Origin: Candidatus Poribacteria bacterium
Lineage (GTDB): Bacteria; Poribacteria; WGA-4E; GCA-2687025
Assembly: GCA_018644665.1 (NCBI GenBank)
Contig: JABGQA010000109.1
Location: 25,006-89,005 of the forward strand
Reading direction: 5' to 3'
DNA: 64,000 nucleotides
Shown one piece after another: positions 9,405-17,159 of the stretch (its first letter is position 1; every line of letters begins with the position of its first letter). Made by a program: the position numbers and the translations under genes. The notes under the pieces are model-generated. The model had not been told where the DNA came from and did no database searches. It saw only the letters and a program-made list of their open reading frames with translations.

Positions 9405-11384
9405 ATGAAAGCGCCGCCCCAATACGCGGCCGGACGTGGAGTGACCCCTTGGCGAGCCATTGCCATCGGGACGCCACTCGTGGTGCTCATCTGCGCCATC
9501 GTGTCCTACGCCGAGCAGGTAATCGCCTACATCCAGATCGGCTTCCTGCAGTTCCCGCCTGCCGTCATCGGCGTGTTCTTCTTTCTCGTGGTCGCGAACA
9601 AAGCCCTCCGACGCCTGGGCCACGGCATCGGCCTGACGCGTCAGGAGCTGATGCTGATCTACTGCATGCTCCTGATCGGCTCGATGGTGTCCTCACGCGG
9701 GATGATCGGGCTGCTGCTGCCCGCGCTGATTGCGGTGAACTACTACGCCACCGACGCCAACGCCTGGCGCGAGCTGTACTTCCACAACATCCGGCGCGAA
9801 CTCGTCCCGTTCGACCCCAACGGCCCGGGGAATCAGGACGTCGCGCGGCTGTTCTACGAGAAGGTCGAGTCGGCGTCGGAGATCCCTTGGGGCGCGTGGG
9901 TGACGCCCATCCTGTCCTGGTCGGTGCTGGTGGTGTTCGTGTTCTTCGCGTTCCTCTGCCTGGCCGCGATCGTACGGCGGCAATGGGTCGAGAATGAGAA
10001 GCTGTCGTTCCCGCTCACGCAACTGCCCCTGGAGTTCGTCGCCGAAGACGCGGGGCGCAGCTTCTTCCGCTCGCCGGTCATGTGGATGGGTTTCGCCCTG
10101 CCGGTGCTGGTGTTCGGCCTGAACGGCCTGCACGAATACGTGCCGACGGTCCCGCTCATCCCGCTGACGCACAACGTACACGCGTGGATGCGCACGAAGC
10201 CGTGGAGTGGCGTCTACTACACGCCGATGTTCATCTCGTTCGCCGCGACCGGGTTCTTCTTCCTGCTGCCGACGCAGGTGCTGTTCAGCCTGTGGGTGTT
10301 CTTCATCCTCACGCGCGTGCAGGACATCATCGCGACATCGCTCGGGTTCCGCATCGCGGGGATGCCGCTCTACCCGACGCGTCTGTACATCGGCTACCAG
10401 GTCGCCGGGGCGTACTTCGCCTTGCTGGCCTACTTCCTGTACTCGGGGCTCCCGCATTTCCGGCGCGTGTTGCGCGGTGCCCTGTCCCGGCGAGCGGCGC
10501 GCGGCGAGGACCGCGACGAACTGCTCCCGTACCCAGTCGCCGTGTGGGGGTTGGTGGCGAGCTTCGGCCTGACGCTCGTCTGGTGCGTGTGGGCGGGCGT
10601 CAGCCTGTGGGTCGCGGTCTTCGAGTTCGGCATCTACCTGTTCGTCGTCGTGACGGTGATGGCGCGCAGCGTCGCCGAGGCGGGCATGCTAATGACCGAG
10701 ACCTCGTTCAGGCCCGTGAACGTGTACGAGATGTTCGGCCAGAAGGCCGCGCTCGGCGCGAGGAACGTCACGCTGCTCTCACTTCTCGACGCCGTCTTCA
10801 CGCGCGATCTCCGTGGCCTCACGATGACCGGCGTCCTCGACGGCGCGAAAATCGCCGACGGCGCCGGATTCCGTCGGCGATCGCTGCTCGTGGTGCTTCC
10901 GCTGGCCGCGGGCGTGGCGTTCATCACTGCCGCGGCCATACAGCTCTACCTGCCATACATGCACGGCGCGAACCTGATGTACGGGTATACCTACCGCTCG
11001 AATCCTCTGTTGGGCTTCCGAGACTTCGCCGCCGCCGCCGAGGGCGTCCGCCCGCCTTACAACTGGATAGCCCCCGCCTTTTTCGGCGTCGGCGTAGTCG
11101 TGACGGTCGTCATGGCGACGCTCCGCGCTCTGTATTGGTGGTGGCCGCTGCACCCGCTGGGGTACGCCCTGTCCGCGTCGTGGTCTCTGATCGTGTTCTG
11201 GTTCCCCATACTCGTGGCGTGGGCGATCAAGGCGCCGCTGTTGCAGTACAGCGGGGTTCGCGGGTACCGTCGCTTCCGGCCGCTCTTCCTCGGCATGGTG
11301 TTCGGCGAATTCTCGATGGCCGTGTTCTGGACCGGCGTGAGCTGGCTAACGAAGGTTCGCGCCCCGACGTTCCCATGGCCGTGA
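9405..11384 (+). CDS. DUF6785/DUF6784 family polytopic membrane protein, possible transporter
   Basis: A 659-residue membrane protein with roughly a dozen hydrophobic segments, starting with TPLVVLICAIVSYAEQVI. The order of blocks, with an N-terminal unit containing RQWVENEKLSFPLTQLPLE and a C-terminal unit containing WWWPLHPLGYALSASW and the RRFRPLFLGM ending, is what I recall for DUF6785 followed by DUF6784; the RQW..E..SFPL block resembles the oligopeptide transporter (OPT) family. No substrate is known to me. The gene heads an operon with a DapA-type lyase and an enolase-superfamily dehydratase, so transport of a sugar acid or similar substrate is a reasonable inference. A paralogue lies at 31082-33019. 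Confidence 0.8.
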   Translation: MKAPPQYAAGRGVTPWRAIAIGTPLVVLICAIVSYAEQVIAYIQIGFLQFPPAVIGVFFFLVVANKALRRLGHGIGLTRQELMLIYCMLLIGSMVSSRGMIGLLLPALIAVNYYATDANAWRELYFHNIRRELVPFDPNGPGNQDVARLFYEKVESASEIPWGAWVTPILSWSVLVVFVFFAFLCLAAIVRRQWVENEKLSFPLTQLPLEFVAEDAGRSFFRSPVMWMGFALPVLVFGLNGLHEYVPTVPLIPLTHNVHAWMRTKPWSGVYYTPMFISFAATGFFFLLPTQVLFSLWVFFILTRVQDIIATSLGFRIAGMPLYPTRLYIGYQVAGAYFALLAYFLYSGLPHFRRVLRGALSRRAARGEDRDELLPYPVAVWGLVASFGLTLVWCVWAGVSLWVAVFEFGIYLFVVVTVMARSVAEAGMLMTETSFRPVNVYEMFGQKAALGARNVTLLSLLDAVFTRDLRGLTMTGVLDGAKIADGAGFRRRSLLVVLPLAAGVAFITAAAIQLYLPYMHGANLMYGYTYRSNPLLGFRDFAAAAEGVRPPYNWIAPAFFGVGVVVTVVMATLRALYWWWPLHPLGYALSASWSLIVFWFPILVAWAIKAPLLQYSGVRGYRRFRPLFLGMVFGEFSMAVFWTGVSWLTKVRAPTFPWP

Positions 11385-11406
11385 CCGCGCGACAGGAGAC
11401 GACCCC

Positions 11407-12327
11407 GTGAGCGCGACCCAACCGTATCGCGGCGTGTTCACCATCCCATCGACGCCGTTCCATCCGACCGGCGAAGTCGATGAGGACGGGCTCCGCCGCA
11501 TCGTCGAGTTCTGCATCGAGTGTGGCGCGCATGGCCTCGTGTACCCCGTGAACGCGAGCGAGTTCATCGCGCTCACGGACGCCGAACGCATGTTCCTCAC
11601 CGAGATCGTCGTCCGTCAGAACGACGGCCGAGTGCCCGTGATCGTCGGCGTGCAGGGCGTGACGCGTGAGGCGGCGGCTGAGTTCGCCACGCACGCGCGC
11701 GAGATCGGCGCGGACGGCGTCATCGCGATGCCGCCCTACCTCAGGCGAGGGGCGCTGTCGGAGGACGTCATCACCGATTACTACGGGGCCATCGCGGAGG
11801 CCGCGGGCATGACGGTGTTCATCCAGAACAACATGCCACCCATCGGGTGGGACCTGTCAGCGGAACTCATGCTCAGGCTTTGCCGCGATATCGAGCACGT
11901 CGAGTACATCAAGGAGGAGACCGTCCCCACGACCGTCAAGCTGTCCGCGATCGTGGATGGCGACGCCGACGGAGTGTGCCTAGGCGTCTTTGGTGGCGGC
12001 GGCGGGCGGTACCTCATCGAGGAGCATCGACGTGGCGTCGCCGGCCAGATGCCCGGCTGCCACGTGACGGATGTAGTCGTCGCCCTGTGGGACGCGTTGG
12101 AGTCCGGCGACGGCGAGCGAGCGACGCGCATCTACAAGGAGATGGCGCCCCTGTTCTTCTTCGAGCACCAACTGCCTGGGTGCTACAAGGAGGTGCTGTA
12201 TCGGCGAGGCGTGATCGACTCGCCGACGAAGCGCAACGGCGCCATGCCGCTGGACGACATCGCCTCGGCCTACCTCGACGAGATCCTCGCAGCGCTGGAG
12301 CCGCTGATGACCTGGAGTCGCACGTGA
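11407..12327 (+). CDS. dihydrodipicolinate synthase (DapA) family lyase/aldolase
   Basis: A 306-residue class I aldolase-fold protein. It starts at GTG 11407 after a GGAGAC ribosome binding site. The DapA family pattern is visible: the N-terminal TPF segment, GLVYPVNASEFIALTDAER (a variant of the usual G-T-GE motif), VIVGVQG and the Schiff-base lysine Lys169 in YIKEET. The GTTGE motif is replaced by PVNASEF, so this is not a standard lysine-biosynthesis DapA. Its neighbours, a dehydratase-type enolase-superfamily enzyme 14 bases downstream and a putative transporter upstream, point to cleavage or dehydration of a 2-keto-3-deoxy sugar acid. That specific role is inference. Confidence 0.88.
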   Translation: MSATQPYRGVFTIPSTPFHPTGEVDEDGLRRIVEFCIECGAHGLVYPVNASEFIALTDAERMFLTEIVVRQNDGRVPVIVGVQGVTREAAAEFATHAREIGADGVIAMPPYLRRGALSEDVITDYYGAIAEAAGMTVFIQNNMPPIGWDLSAELMLRLCRDIEHVEYIKEETVPTTVKLSAIVDGDADGVCLGVFGGGGGRYLIEEHRRGVAGQMPGCHVTDVVVALWDALESGDGERATRIYKEMAPLFFFEHQLPGCYKEVLYRRGVIDSPTKRNGAMPLDDIASAYLDEILAALEPLMTWSRT

Positions 12328-12340
12328 AGATCGGCCGTCC

Positions 12341-13483
12341 GTGAAGATCACCGATCTACAGACGTTCATCGTCGGTAATCCGTGGAAGAATTGGCTTTTC
12401 GTCAAGCTCTCCACGGACGAGGGTATCGTCGGCCTTGGAGAGGCGACGGGCGGCCTGTCGACGAAGCCAAACGAAGGCGACCTGCACGAACTGCGCCGCT
12501 TCGTCATCGGGGAGGACCCGCGCCATCCGTCGTGCATCTGGGACAAGATGTACAAAGGGCGCTTCCTCAACACGTCCATCGCCATGTGCGCGATCGAGAC
12601 GGCGTGCTGGGACATCCTCGCGCGCAGCCTGGACGTGCCCGCGTGGCAGCTATTCGGCGGGAAGCGGCGCGACACGTTGCGCGTCTACGCGAACGGCTGG
12701 TACCAGGGGCCGCGCGACCCCGTCTTCTTCGCCGACAGGGCGGCTGAGATGGTCGCCCAAGGCTACACGGCCCTGAAGTTCGACCCGTTCGGCGGGGCTT
12801 ACCTGCATATCGACGCCGCAAGCGAACGCCTGTCGCTCGACATCATCCGCGCCGTGCGCGACGCCGTCGGCCCCGATGTGGACGTGCTCATCGAGGGCCA
12901 CGATCGCTTCAGCGTGCAGACGGCGATCCGCCTCGGCCGCAGGATGGCCGAATACTCGCCGACGTGGTTCGAGGCGCCTGTGAACGCACGCGATATCCAG
13001 TCGACCCTGGAGGTCGCACGCGCCATCGAGGTCCCCGTCGCGACGGGCGAGAAGTTCCGCACGTTGGCGACGTTCGGCGACCTGCTGTCAGAACGGGTGA
13101 TCGACATCATCCAGCCGGAAGTGCTCGGGCTCGGCATCGCGAACATCCGCAAGGCGTTCGGCATCATCGAGGCGTACGACGGCCTCGTCGCGTGCCATCA
13201 GGCGCAGAGCCCGCTGTGCACCGCGATCAACGCGCATCTCCACGCGTCGATCCCGAACTTCCTCGTGCACGAGAACTTCGACGACAACCTCGAGCCGTGG
13301 ACCTGGGACGTGCTCACGGGAGTGCCACGTGTCGAGGACGGGCACATCCAGGTACCTGACACGCCGGGGTTCGGCGTTGAACTGAACGAGGACGAGGCGG
13401 CCAAGCATCCGTACGGCGAGCGCAACTTCCTCCGACTGTTCGACGAAGGCTGGGAAACACGGCGGCCGCCCGAGGGGGGCTGA
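12341..13483 (+). CDS. mandelate racemase / muconate lactonizing family enzyme (sugar-acid dehydratase-like)
   Basis: A 380-residue enolase-superfamily enzyme starting at GTG 12341. The capping domain is N-terminal (about 1-125) and the barrel follows. Three acidic metal ligands are in place: Glu185 in IEGHDR, Glu211 in FEAPV and Glu237 in TGEKF. His286 (ACHQAQSP) is the likely catalytic base at the end of strand 7 or 8. The ligand set of three glutamates and a C-terminal His, with no KxK motif in LKFDPF, fits acid-sugar dehydratases such as the galactonate dehydratase group better than racemases. It is the last gene of the operon with the DapA-type lyase, consistent with consecutive dehydration and cleavage. 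The substrate is not predictable. Confidence 0.9.
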   Translation: MKITDLQTFIVGNPWKNWLFVKLSTDEGIVGLGEATGGLSTKPNEGDLHELRRFVIGEDPRHPSCIWDKMYKGRFLNTSIAMCAIETACWDILARSLDVPAWQLFGGKRRDTLRVYANGWYQGPRDPVFFADRAAEMVAQGYTALKFDPFGGAYLHIDAASERLSLDIIRAVRDAVGPDVDVLIEGHDRFSVQTAIRLGRRMAEYSPTWFEAPVNARDIQSTLEVARAIEVPVATGEKFRTLATFGDLLSERVIDIIQPEVLGLGIANIRKAFGIIEAYDGLVACHQAQSPLCTAINAHLHASIPNFLVHENFDDNLEPWTWDVLTGVPRVEDGHIQVPDTPGFGVELNEDEAAKHPYGERNFLRLFDEGWETRRPPEGG

Positions 13484-13514
13484 TCGCCTCGACCCTCAGG
13501 CGCCCCGCGAGCGG

Positions 13515-13520
13515 TATACT
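13515..13520 (+). promoter_or_regulatory. candidate -10 element upstream of the lipoprotein gene
   Basis: TATACT at 13515-13520, 45 bases before the ATG at 13566. No good -35 hexamer lies at the right distance, so this is weak evidence for a promoter driving the lipoprotein and PurS-like genes. Confidence 0.3.
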
Positions 13521-13565
13521 TGTGATGGCGTCGCCACCGCGTCCACCCGAGGAACATGCCGACCG

Positions 13566-14078
13566 ATGCGACCACGCTCCCGCAACAACCGCCTGGCCCT
13601 TCTCGTCCTCGTCGTCTTCCTCGGCTGCGCTGGGAAGACGATCAACAACCTCGGCGGCATCCGCGGTACCACAGACATACGCGCGGACGGGGTAATCGTC
13701 AACATCTCGCTAAGGACGGATACGGGCGAACGCCTCGTGTGGGACACGAACCTCGTGACCCCAGCGGGGGGAGGCGTGCTCGATCCGCGCGAATTGGACA
13801 CACGCATACAGGTGTTCTCCACTCTCAACGGGCAACGGAACGAGCAGATCTTCGCCGGTAGGCTGAAGTCGCTGAACTGGAACTTCCAGGGCGACACCCG
13901 CTTCGGCGGCCCAACGTTCCGCTCGCTGATAGGGCTCGTACCCCACAATCTCCTCGCGCTCGACGCGGCCGCCGATAGTGCCCTCGGCGAGTTGGAAGTC
14001 ACGCTCATCACGCCCAGGCAGGGCGAATTCCACACGACAGTCTACGACGCCCAGGTGTACCCGGCGGCGTTCTTCTAG
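13566..14078 (+). CDS. lipoprotein of unknown function
   Basis: A 170-residue protein with an N-terminal positively charged region, a hydrophobic stretch and a lipobox ending in FLGC near residue 21, so it should be a membrane-anchored lipoprotein. I do not recognise the remainder; it looks beta-rich and contains a GLVPHNLLALDA segment. It is separated by 15 bases from the PurS-like gene. A link between a lipoprotein and purine synthesis is not obvious, so the shared transcription unit may be incidental. Confidence 0.75.
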   Translation: MRPRSRNNRLALLVLVVFLGCAGKTINNLGGIRGTTDIRADGVIVNISLRTDTGERLVWDTNLVTPAGGGVLDPRELDTRIQVFSTLNGQRNEQIFAGRLKSLNWNFQGDTRFGGPTFRSLIGLVPHNLLALDAAADSALGELEVTLITPRQGEFHTTVYDAQVYPAAFF

Positions 14079-14093
14079 GCGGGAGCCTTCGCG

Positions 14094-14564
14094 ATGCCTT
14101 CTTGGTCGGTCGAGGTCGCGTACAAGCCTGAGTTCCGGGATGTCGAGGCGGATCGCGTCGTCCGTGAGGCGCACGGCCTGGGTATCGACGGCGGGCTGAA
14201 GGCACGCGTCTCGCACATGTACTGGATCGACGGCGAACTCGACGAGGCAGATGCCCGACGGCTAGCGCGCGATCTGCTTGCCGACCCCATCTCGCAGGTC
14301 CACGCCTTGGAGGGGGACGCCGTGGACATCGGCGACTCCGAGGGCTGGATCGCCGAAGCGCACTTCAAGCCCGGCGTCACCGATTCAGTGGGTGACAACG
14401 TCATCAAGGGCGCGCGGGTCGTCGGCATCGAGGGCATCGCCCGCGCCGCGACGGGGCAGAAGGTCTACCTGCTTGGCGACATCGAACGTGACGCCGCGGA
14501 GCGGATCGCCAACCGCGTTCTCATCAACGACGTGATCCAGACCTGCGAGCTGCGGCGCGTCTAG
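14094..14564 (+). CDS. purS: tandem PurS-domain protein (phosphoribosylformylglycinamidine synthase subunit PurS-like)
   Basis: A 156-residue protein made of two consecutive PurS-like units. Unit 1 is about residues 4-75 (VEVAYKPEFRD... DLLADPISQVHAL) and unit 2 about 80-153 (AEAHFKPGVTDSVGDNVI... VLINDVIQTCEL). Both have the beta-alpha-beta-beta-alpha-beta order of PurS, with the KPG.TD motif best kept in unit 2. PurS is a small subunit of the FGAM synthase complex with PurL and PurQ; in some lineages doubled PurS is fused in front of PurL. Here it stands alone with a clear stop, and no purL or purQ lies nearby. The start ATG follows GGGAG. Double PurS mimics the natural homodimer, so it may supply a PurS dimer in one chain. 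Confidence 0.82.
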   Translation: MPSWSVEVAYKPEFRDVEADRVVREAHGLGIDGGLKARVSHMYWIDGELDEADARRLARDLLADPISQVHALEGDAVDIGDSEGWIAEAHFKPGVTDSVGDNVIKGARVVGIEGIARAATGQKVYLLGDIERDAAERIANRVLINDVIQTCELRRV

Positions 14565-14591
14565 CTGGCGTGTGCGACTCCGACCCGGCCT

Positions 14592-15596
14592 TCACAGCAC
14601 GCTGTAGTAGTCGATCCAGGTCCTGATGGACTGTATCGACCAGTCGAAGGTCTCGTCGACCCGTCCGTCGTGACCCATCCTCGCTGACTTCGTGGCGTAC
14701 AGACCCATGTTCCAGATCTGCCGGATCGGTGGGAAGATCTTCGCCGCCGCGTGTTCGTCGGCGCTGAGCGCCCGACACTCTTCGTATCCCTTGAGGAAGA
14801 GATTCCACCGGCGCGTCCGGTTAGCCTTTGCCGCTTTGCTCCACCCGAAATCCCCCGCCTGCCATCCGAACACGGCGAGATCATACGCCCGCCAACCGTA
14901 GCCGAAGCAGTCAAAGTCGAAGACCGTGGGCGTGTCGTCGTCGCGAAAGTGGACGTTTGTTCGGTTGAGGTCGCCGTGGCAGATGCCGTACTCCGGTAGC
15001 TCCTTGGGCAGAAGCTCATCCACGCGAGCCTTGAGTTGTCCCGCGATGTCCGACAGGTAGTCGTAGTCTCTCGGACGGTGCGCGAGCAGGCGCTGGACTG
15101 CGCGAAGCGGCGAGTCCAGCAGCAGCTCATGGTCGATGTGGAAGCGTTCCAGCGTGTGCGGAAGACGGTCTGCGCACACGTGGATCTGGCCGGCCAGCCG
15201 ACCATAGACGTAGCTACGGTGGTCGGTTTCCTCGGACATCCTGCCTCGCGCCCGCGAGAACAGAACGGCATAGCGGATGCCTTCGCATGCCCGTAGCGGG
15301 AGGATGTAGTCGCCGTCCCGAGTCGCTATGGGATGGGAGACGGAAAGCCTGTGCGCGTGGAGGTGGTTGAGCAGTTCCACCTCGGCTTCGATGTCGTGAA
15401 GCTCTCGCCAGCCGTGCACGTAGACGCGGAGGTAGTAGGATGCTGAACGGTCGCGTACGCGGTACGTGTCGTTGAGCCCGCTCTTGAAGAACTCGCAGGT
15501 GGCAGCGCAGTCGAGAGCGTACCGCGGCAGCACCTGTTCGGCGAGAGCATCGGCGGCAAGCACCGACCACACCGCCGGGAAGTGCGGGGAGGTCAT
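14592..15596 (-). CDS. aminoglycoside phosphotransferase-family kinase (homoserine kinase / YihE-like)
   Basis: A 334-residue small-molecule or protein kinase of the APH superfamily. The ATG at 15596 is preceded by a weak site; longer frames upstream are unsupported. Visible motifs are GLNDTYRVRD (nucleotide loop), YYLRVYVHG with the ATP-binding region, HGDLNRTNV (catalytic loop, H-D-N pattern) and VFDFDCFGYGWRAYDLA (metal-binding aspartate). The substrate is unknown; members include choline, homoserine and aminoglycoside kinases and the Ser/Thr kinase SrkA. It converges with the PurS gene (27 bases apart). Upstream is a long non-coding stretch with degenerate tRNAs. Confidence 0.85.
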   Translation of the reverse strand: MTSPHFPAVWSVLAADALAEQVLPRYALDCAATCEFFKSGLNDTYRVRDRSASYYLRVYVHGWRELHDIEAEVELLNHLHAHRLSVSHPIATRDGDYILPLRACEGIRYAVLFSRARGRMSEETDHRSYVYGRLAGQIHVCADRLPHTLERFHIDHELLLDSPLRAVQRLLAHRPRDYDYLSDIAGQLKARVDELLPKELPEYGICHGDLNRTNVHFRDDDTPTVFDFDCFGYGWRAYDLAVFGWQAGDFGWSKAAKANRTRRWNLFLKGYEECRALSADEHAAAKIFPPIRQIWNMGLYATKSARMGHDGRVDETFDWSIQSIRTWIDYYSVL

Positions 15597-16068
15597 GAGC
15601 GCGGCCGCGCAGGTGCTGGCATCGTGTCTACTCCGTAAGCGCCACGGCGGATTCGCCGATGCGCCCGACCACGGCTGCCCCGTCGCGACGTTCGCGCGAA
15701 TCCGCGGATACCGACCTCTCCCCGGCGAGGGGCGCGGCGGCACGTCTGTCCCTCAGCACGTCGGCCACGGCGGCCCGCGCCACCTTCCCGCCAGACTGCA
15801 CATGGGCGCATGACACCTCGAGGACTGTGGCACACCGCTGCGCCGCGTGGGTCTTTGTCGCAACGCACGCGTCGGCGACGAAGGCGCCCTGGCGTTCGGT
15901 CACCGCGGCCCGCCCCGATGTGATGTCGACGGCCATCCACACAGCCAGAAGCGGCGCGACCGGCGCGGGGCGATGGCCGTCTCGGCTGTGCGGGCCCCGC
16001 CGGCATCGACGCCTCTGCGCAGGTGGCACCCCGATGCGCCGTGAGAGGAGGTCGTATGTCGAACCGAG
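15597..16068. other. non-coding stretch upstream of the phosphotransferase gene
   Basis: I see no convincing gene in these 470 bases on either strand. Open frames exist but have the composition of random high-GC sequence. It contains one perfect 10-base inverted repeat (listed separately) and borders two degenerate tRNA genes. Confidence 0.6.
15647..15705. repeat. inverted repeat, 10-base perfect arms
   Basis: GCGGATTCGC at 15647-15656 pairs perfectly with GCGAATCCGC at 15696-15705 across a 39-base loop. It lies about 50 bases upstream of the phosphotransferase start, so in its mRNA it could form a leader hairpin. No known RNA family is recognised. Confidence 0.55.
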
Positions 16069-16137
16069 CGGCCGAGTTGGGCGTCCAGACCCTCCGGCGA
16101 TCCCGCACGGGATGCTCTACCGCTGAGCCACTCGGCC
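16069..16137 (-). pseudogene. degenerate tRNA gene (tRNA pseudogene 1)
   Basis: On the minus strand the acceptor arms GGCCGAG and CTCGGCC pair over all seven bases, followed by TG and a canonical D arm (GCTC, loop AGCGGTA, GAGC). The anticodon stem TCCCG/CGGGA has only a two-base loop (TG) instead of seven, so no anticodon exists. The T arm keeps only a GGG/CCC stem and lacks the TTCRA loop. Two intact arms plus the broken anticodon and T arms mark a decayed tRNA rather than a functional one. Confidence 0.6.
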
Positions 16138-16154
16138 CGACGTGCCTAGGCCCC

Positions 16155-16230
16155 AAGCCAGCACGCGAGTCGAACGCGTGGACCTCTCGACGATCGCTCA
16201 CCGAACGCTCTGCCGCTGGACTACTGGCGC
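16155..16230 (-). pseudogene. degenerate tRNA gene (tRNA pseudogene 2)
   Basis: On the minus strand a perfect T arm (ACGCG, loop TTCGACT, CGCGT), a canonical D loop (AGCGGCA) and acceptor pairing GCCAG/CTGGC are visible, with an AGGTC-like variable loop. The D stem has a mismatch, the best anticodon stem leaves a loop of about ten bases, and one extra base sits between T stem and acceptor. It looks like a tRNA with small insertions. It is 17 bases from the other tRNA remnant and on the same strand, so both may derive from an old tRNA cluster. Confidence 0.55.
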
Positions 16231-16316
16231 GGTACATGCAAGTGCCAGCAACTGCCCAGGACACAACGCCGAAATGCAGAACGCCGGCGTCTCGACGGCG
16301 TTGCGCGGACATGCAG

Positions 16317-17080
16317 TCAGGCCGCGCTTCGGCACACATGGATCACCATTCGGCTATCGCCGGCCAACGGGCTGAAGTCATAGTCCCCGTACCGCTCGAA
16401 CACCTCGAAGCCATTGTAGTGCAGCAGGGCGTCCATCTCCTGCGGGAAGATGAGGCGGCGGGCCAACGGAGCCACCGACACGGTCTCTTCGCCGGTGACG
16501 TCGGTCCAGCGGCGATACGCTGTCTCGGTGCACGTCTGCGTCACGGGGTCGTATTCGCTGGCGCCGCTGAGCCGAATCTCGTGGCCTTCGGGGCGCCTGT
16601 ACGAACTCCAGTGCTCTTCCGCGACCGTGCGCATGCCTCCGGGCTTAGGGAACACAGTCGACACGACGAAGGTACCGCCCGGCGCAAGGTGCTCGTGGAC
16701 GCAGGCGTACAGACTTTCCTGTTCGTGGCGCGACAGGAGGTGTTCGAACATCCCTCCCGTGTCGATCACGAGGCGGGACTGCCGGGCCAGGCGGAAGTCG
16801 CACGCGTCGGCCTCCACCCACGCGACAGAGACGTCGCCTCCCTTCTATCTTCTCTCGCGCGCGCGAGCATCGCGGGAGCTACGTCGAGGCCGCACGTCTC
16901 GAAGCCGTGCTGCGCGAGGGGGATGGTGAACCGCCCGGTGCCACATCCCAGGTCGAGAACGGGTCCGCCAGCGCGCCGCGCCATCCCCAGGCAGAACGGC
17001 CCGATCGGCTCGAATTCGCTGTTCTCGAGGTCGTAGATCGTGGCGCCGGCGTACTCCGTCGGTATGTCACGGCGGGGCAT
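16317..17080 (-). pseudogene. class I SAM-dependent methyltransferase, frameshifted
   Basis: Two frames together make one methyltransferase of about 253 residues. The first part starts at ATG 17080 (GGAGGA upstream) and holds the SAM-binding motif VLDLGCGTGRF and GLDVAPAMLARARE. The second part, in another frame, resumes at VAWVEADACDF and continues through DTGGMFEHLL and LAPGGTFVVSTVF to the stop at 16317. The break falls at about 16830-16855, in a purine-rich run on the coding strand (AGAAGGGAGG); loss of one base there would explain it. It may be a true decayed gene, a programmed slip or an assembly error. The substrate is unknown. The adjacent decayed tRNAs favour real decay. Confidence 0.75.
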
Positions 17081-17159
17081 AGGATCCTCCGACAGACTCG
17101 GGTAGTGGCGGCCCCCGCCTGTGGAGGCATGCGTGCGCTGACGGGCATCGTCGGACACG

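Noticed and set aside
16069..16230. Functional tRNA genes
   Set aside because: One copy has no anticodon loop, the other has an oversize loop and extra bases; both fail the standard cloverleaf.
15593..16339. 248-residue minus-strand frame across the gene-free stretch
   Set aside because: Starts inside the methyltransferase end, spans both tRNA remnants, arginine-rich, no ribosome binding site.
16023..17036. 337-residue plus-strand frame over the tRNA remnants and the methyltransferase
   Set aside because: It is antisense to the frameshifted methyltransferase and covers degenerate tRNA genes. No domain or family match is apparent.
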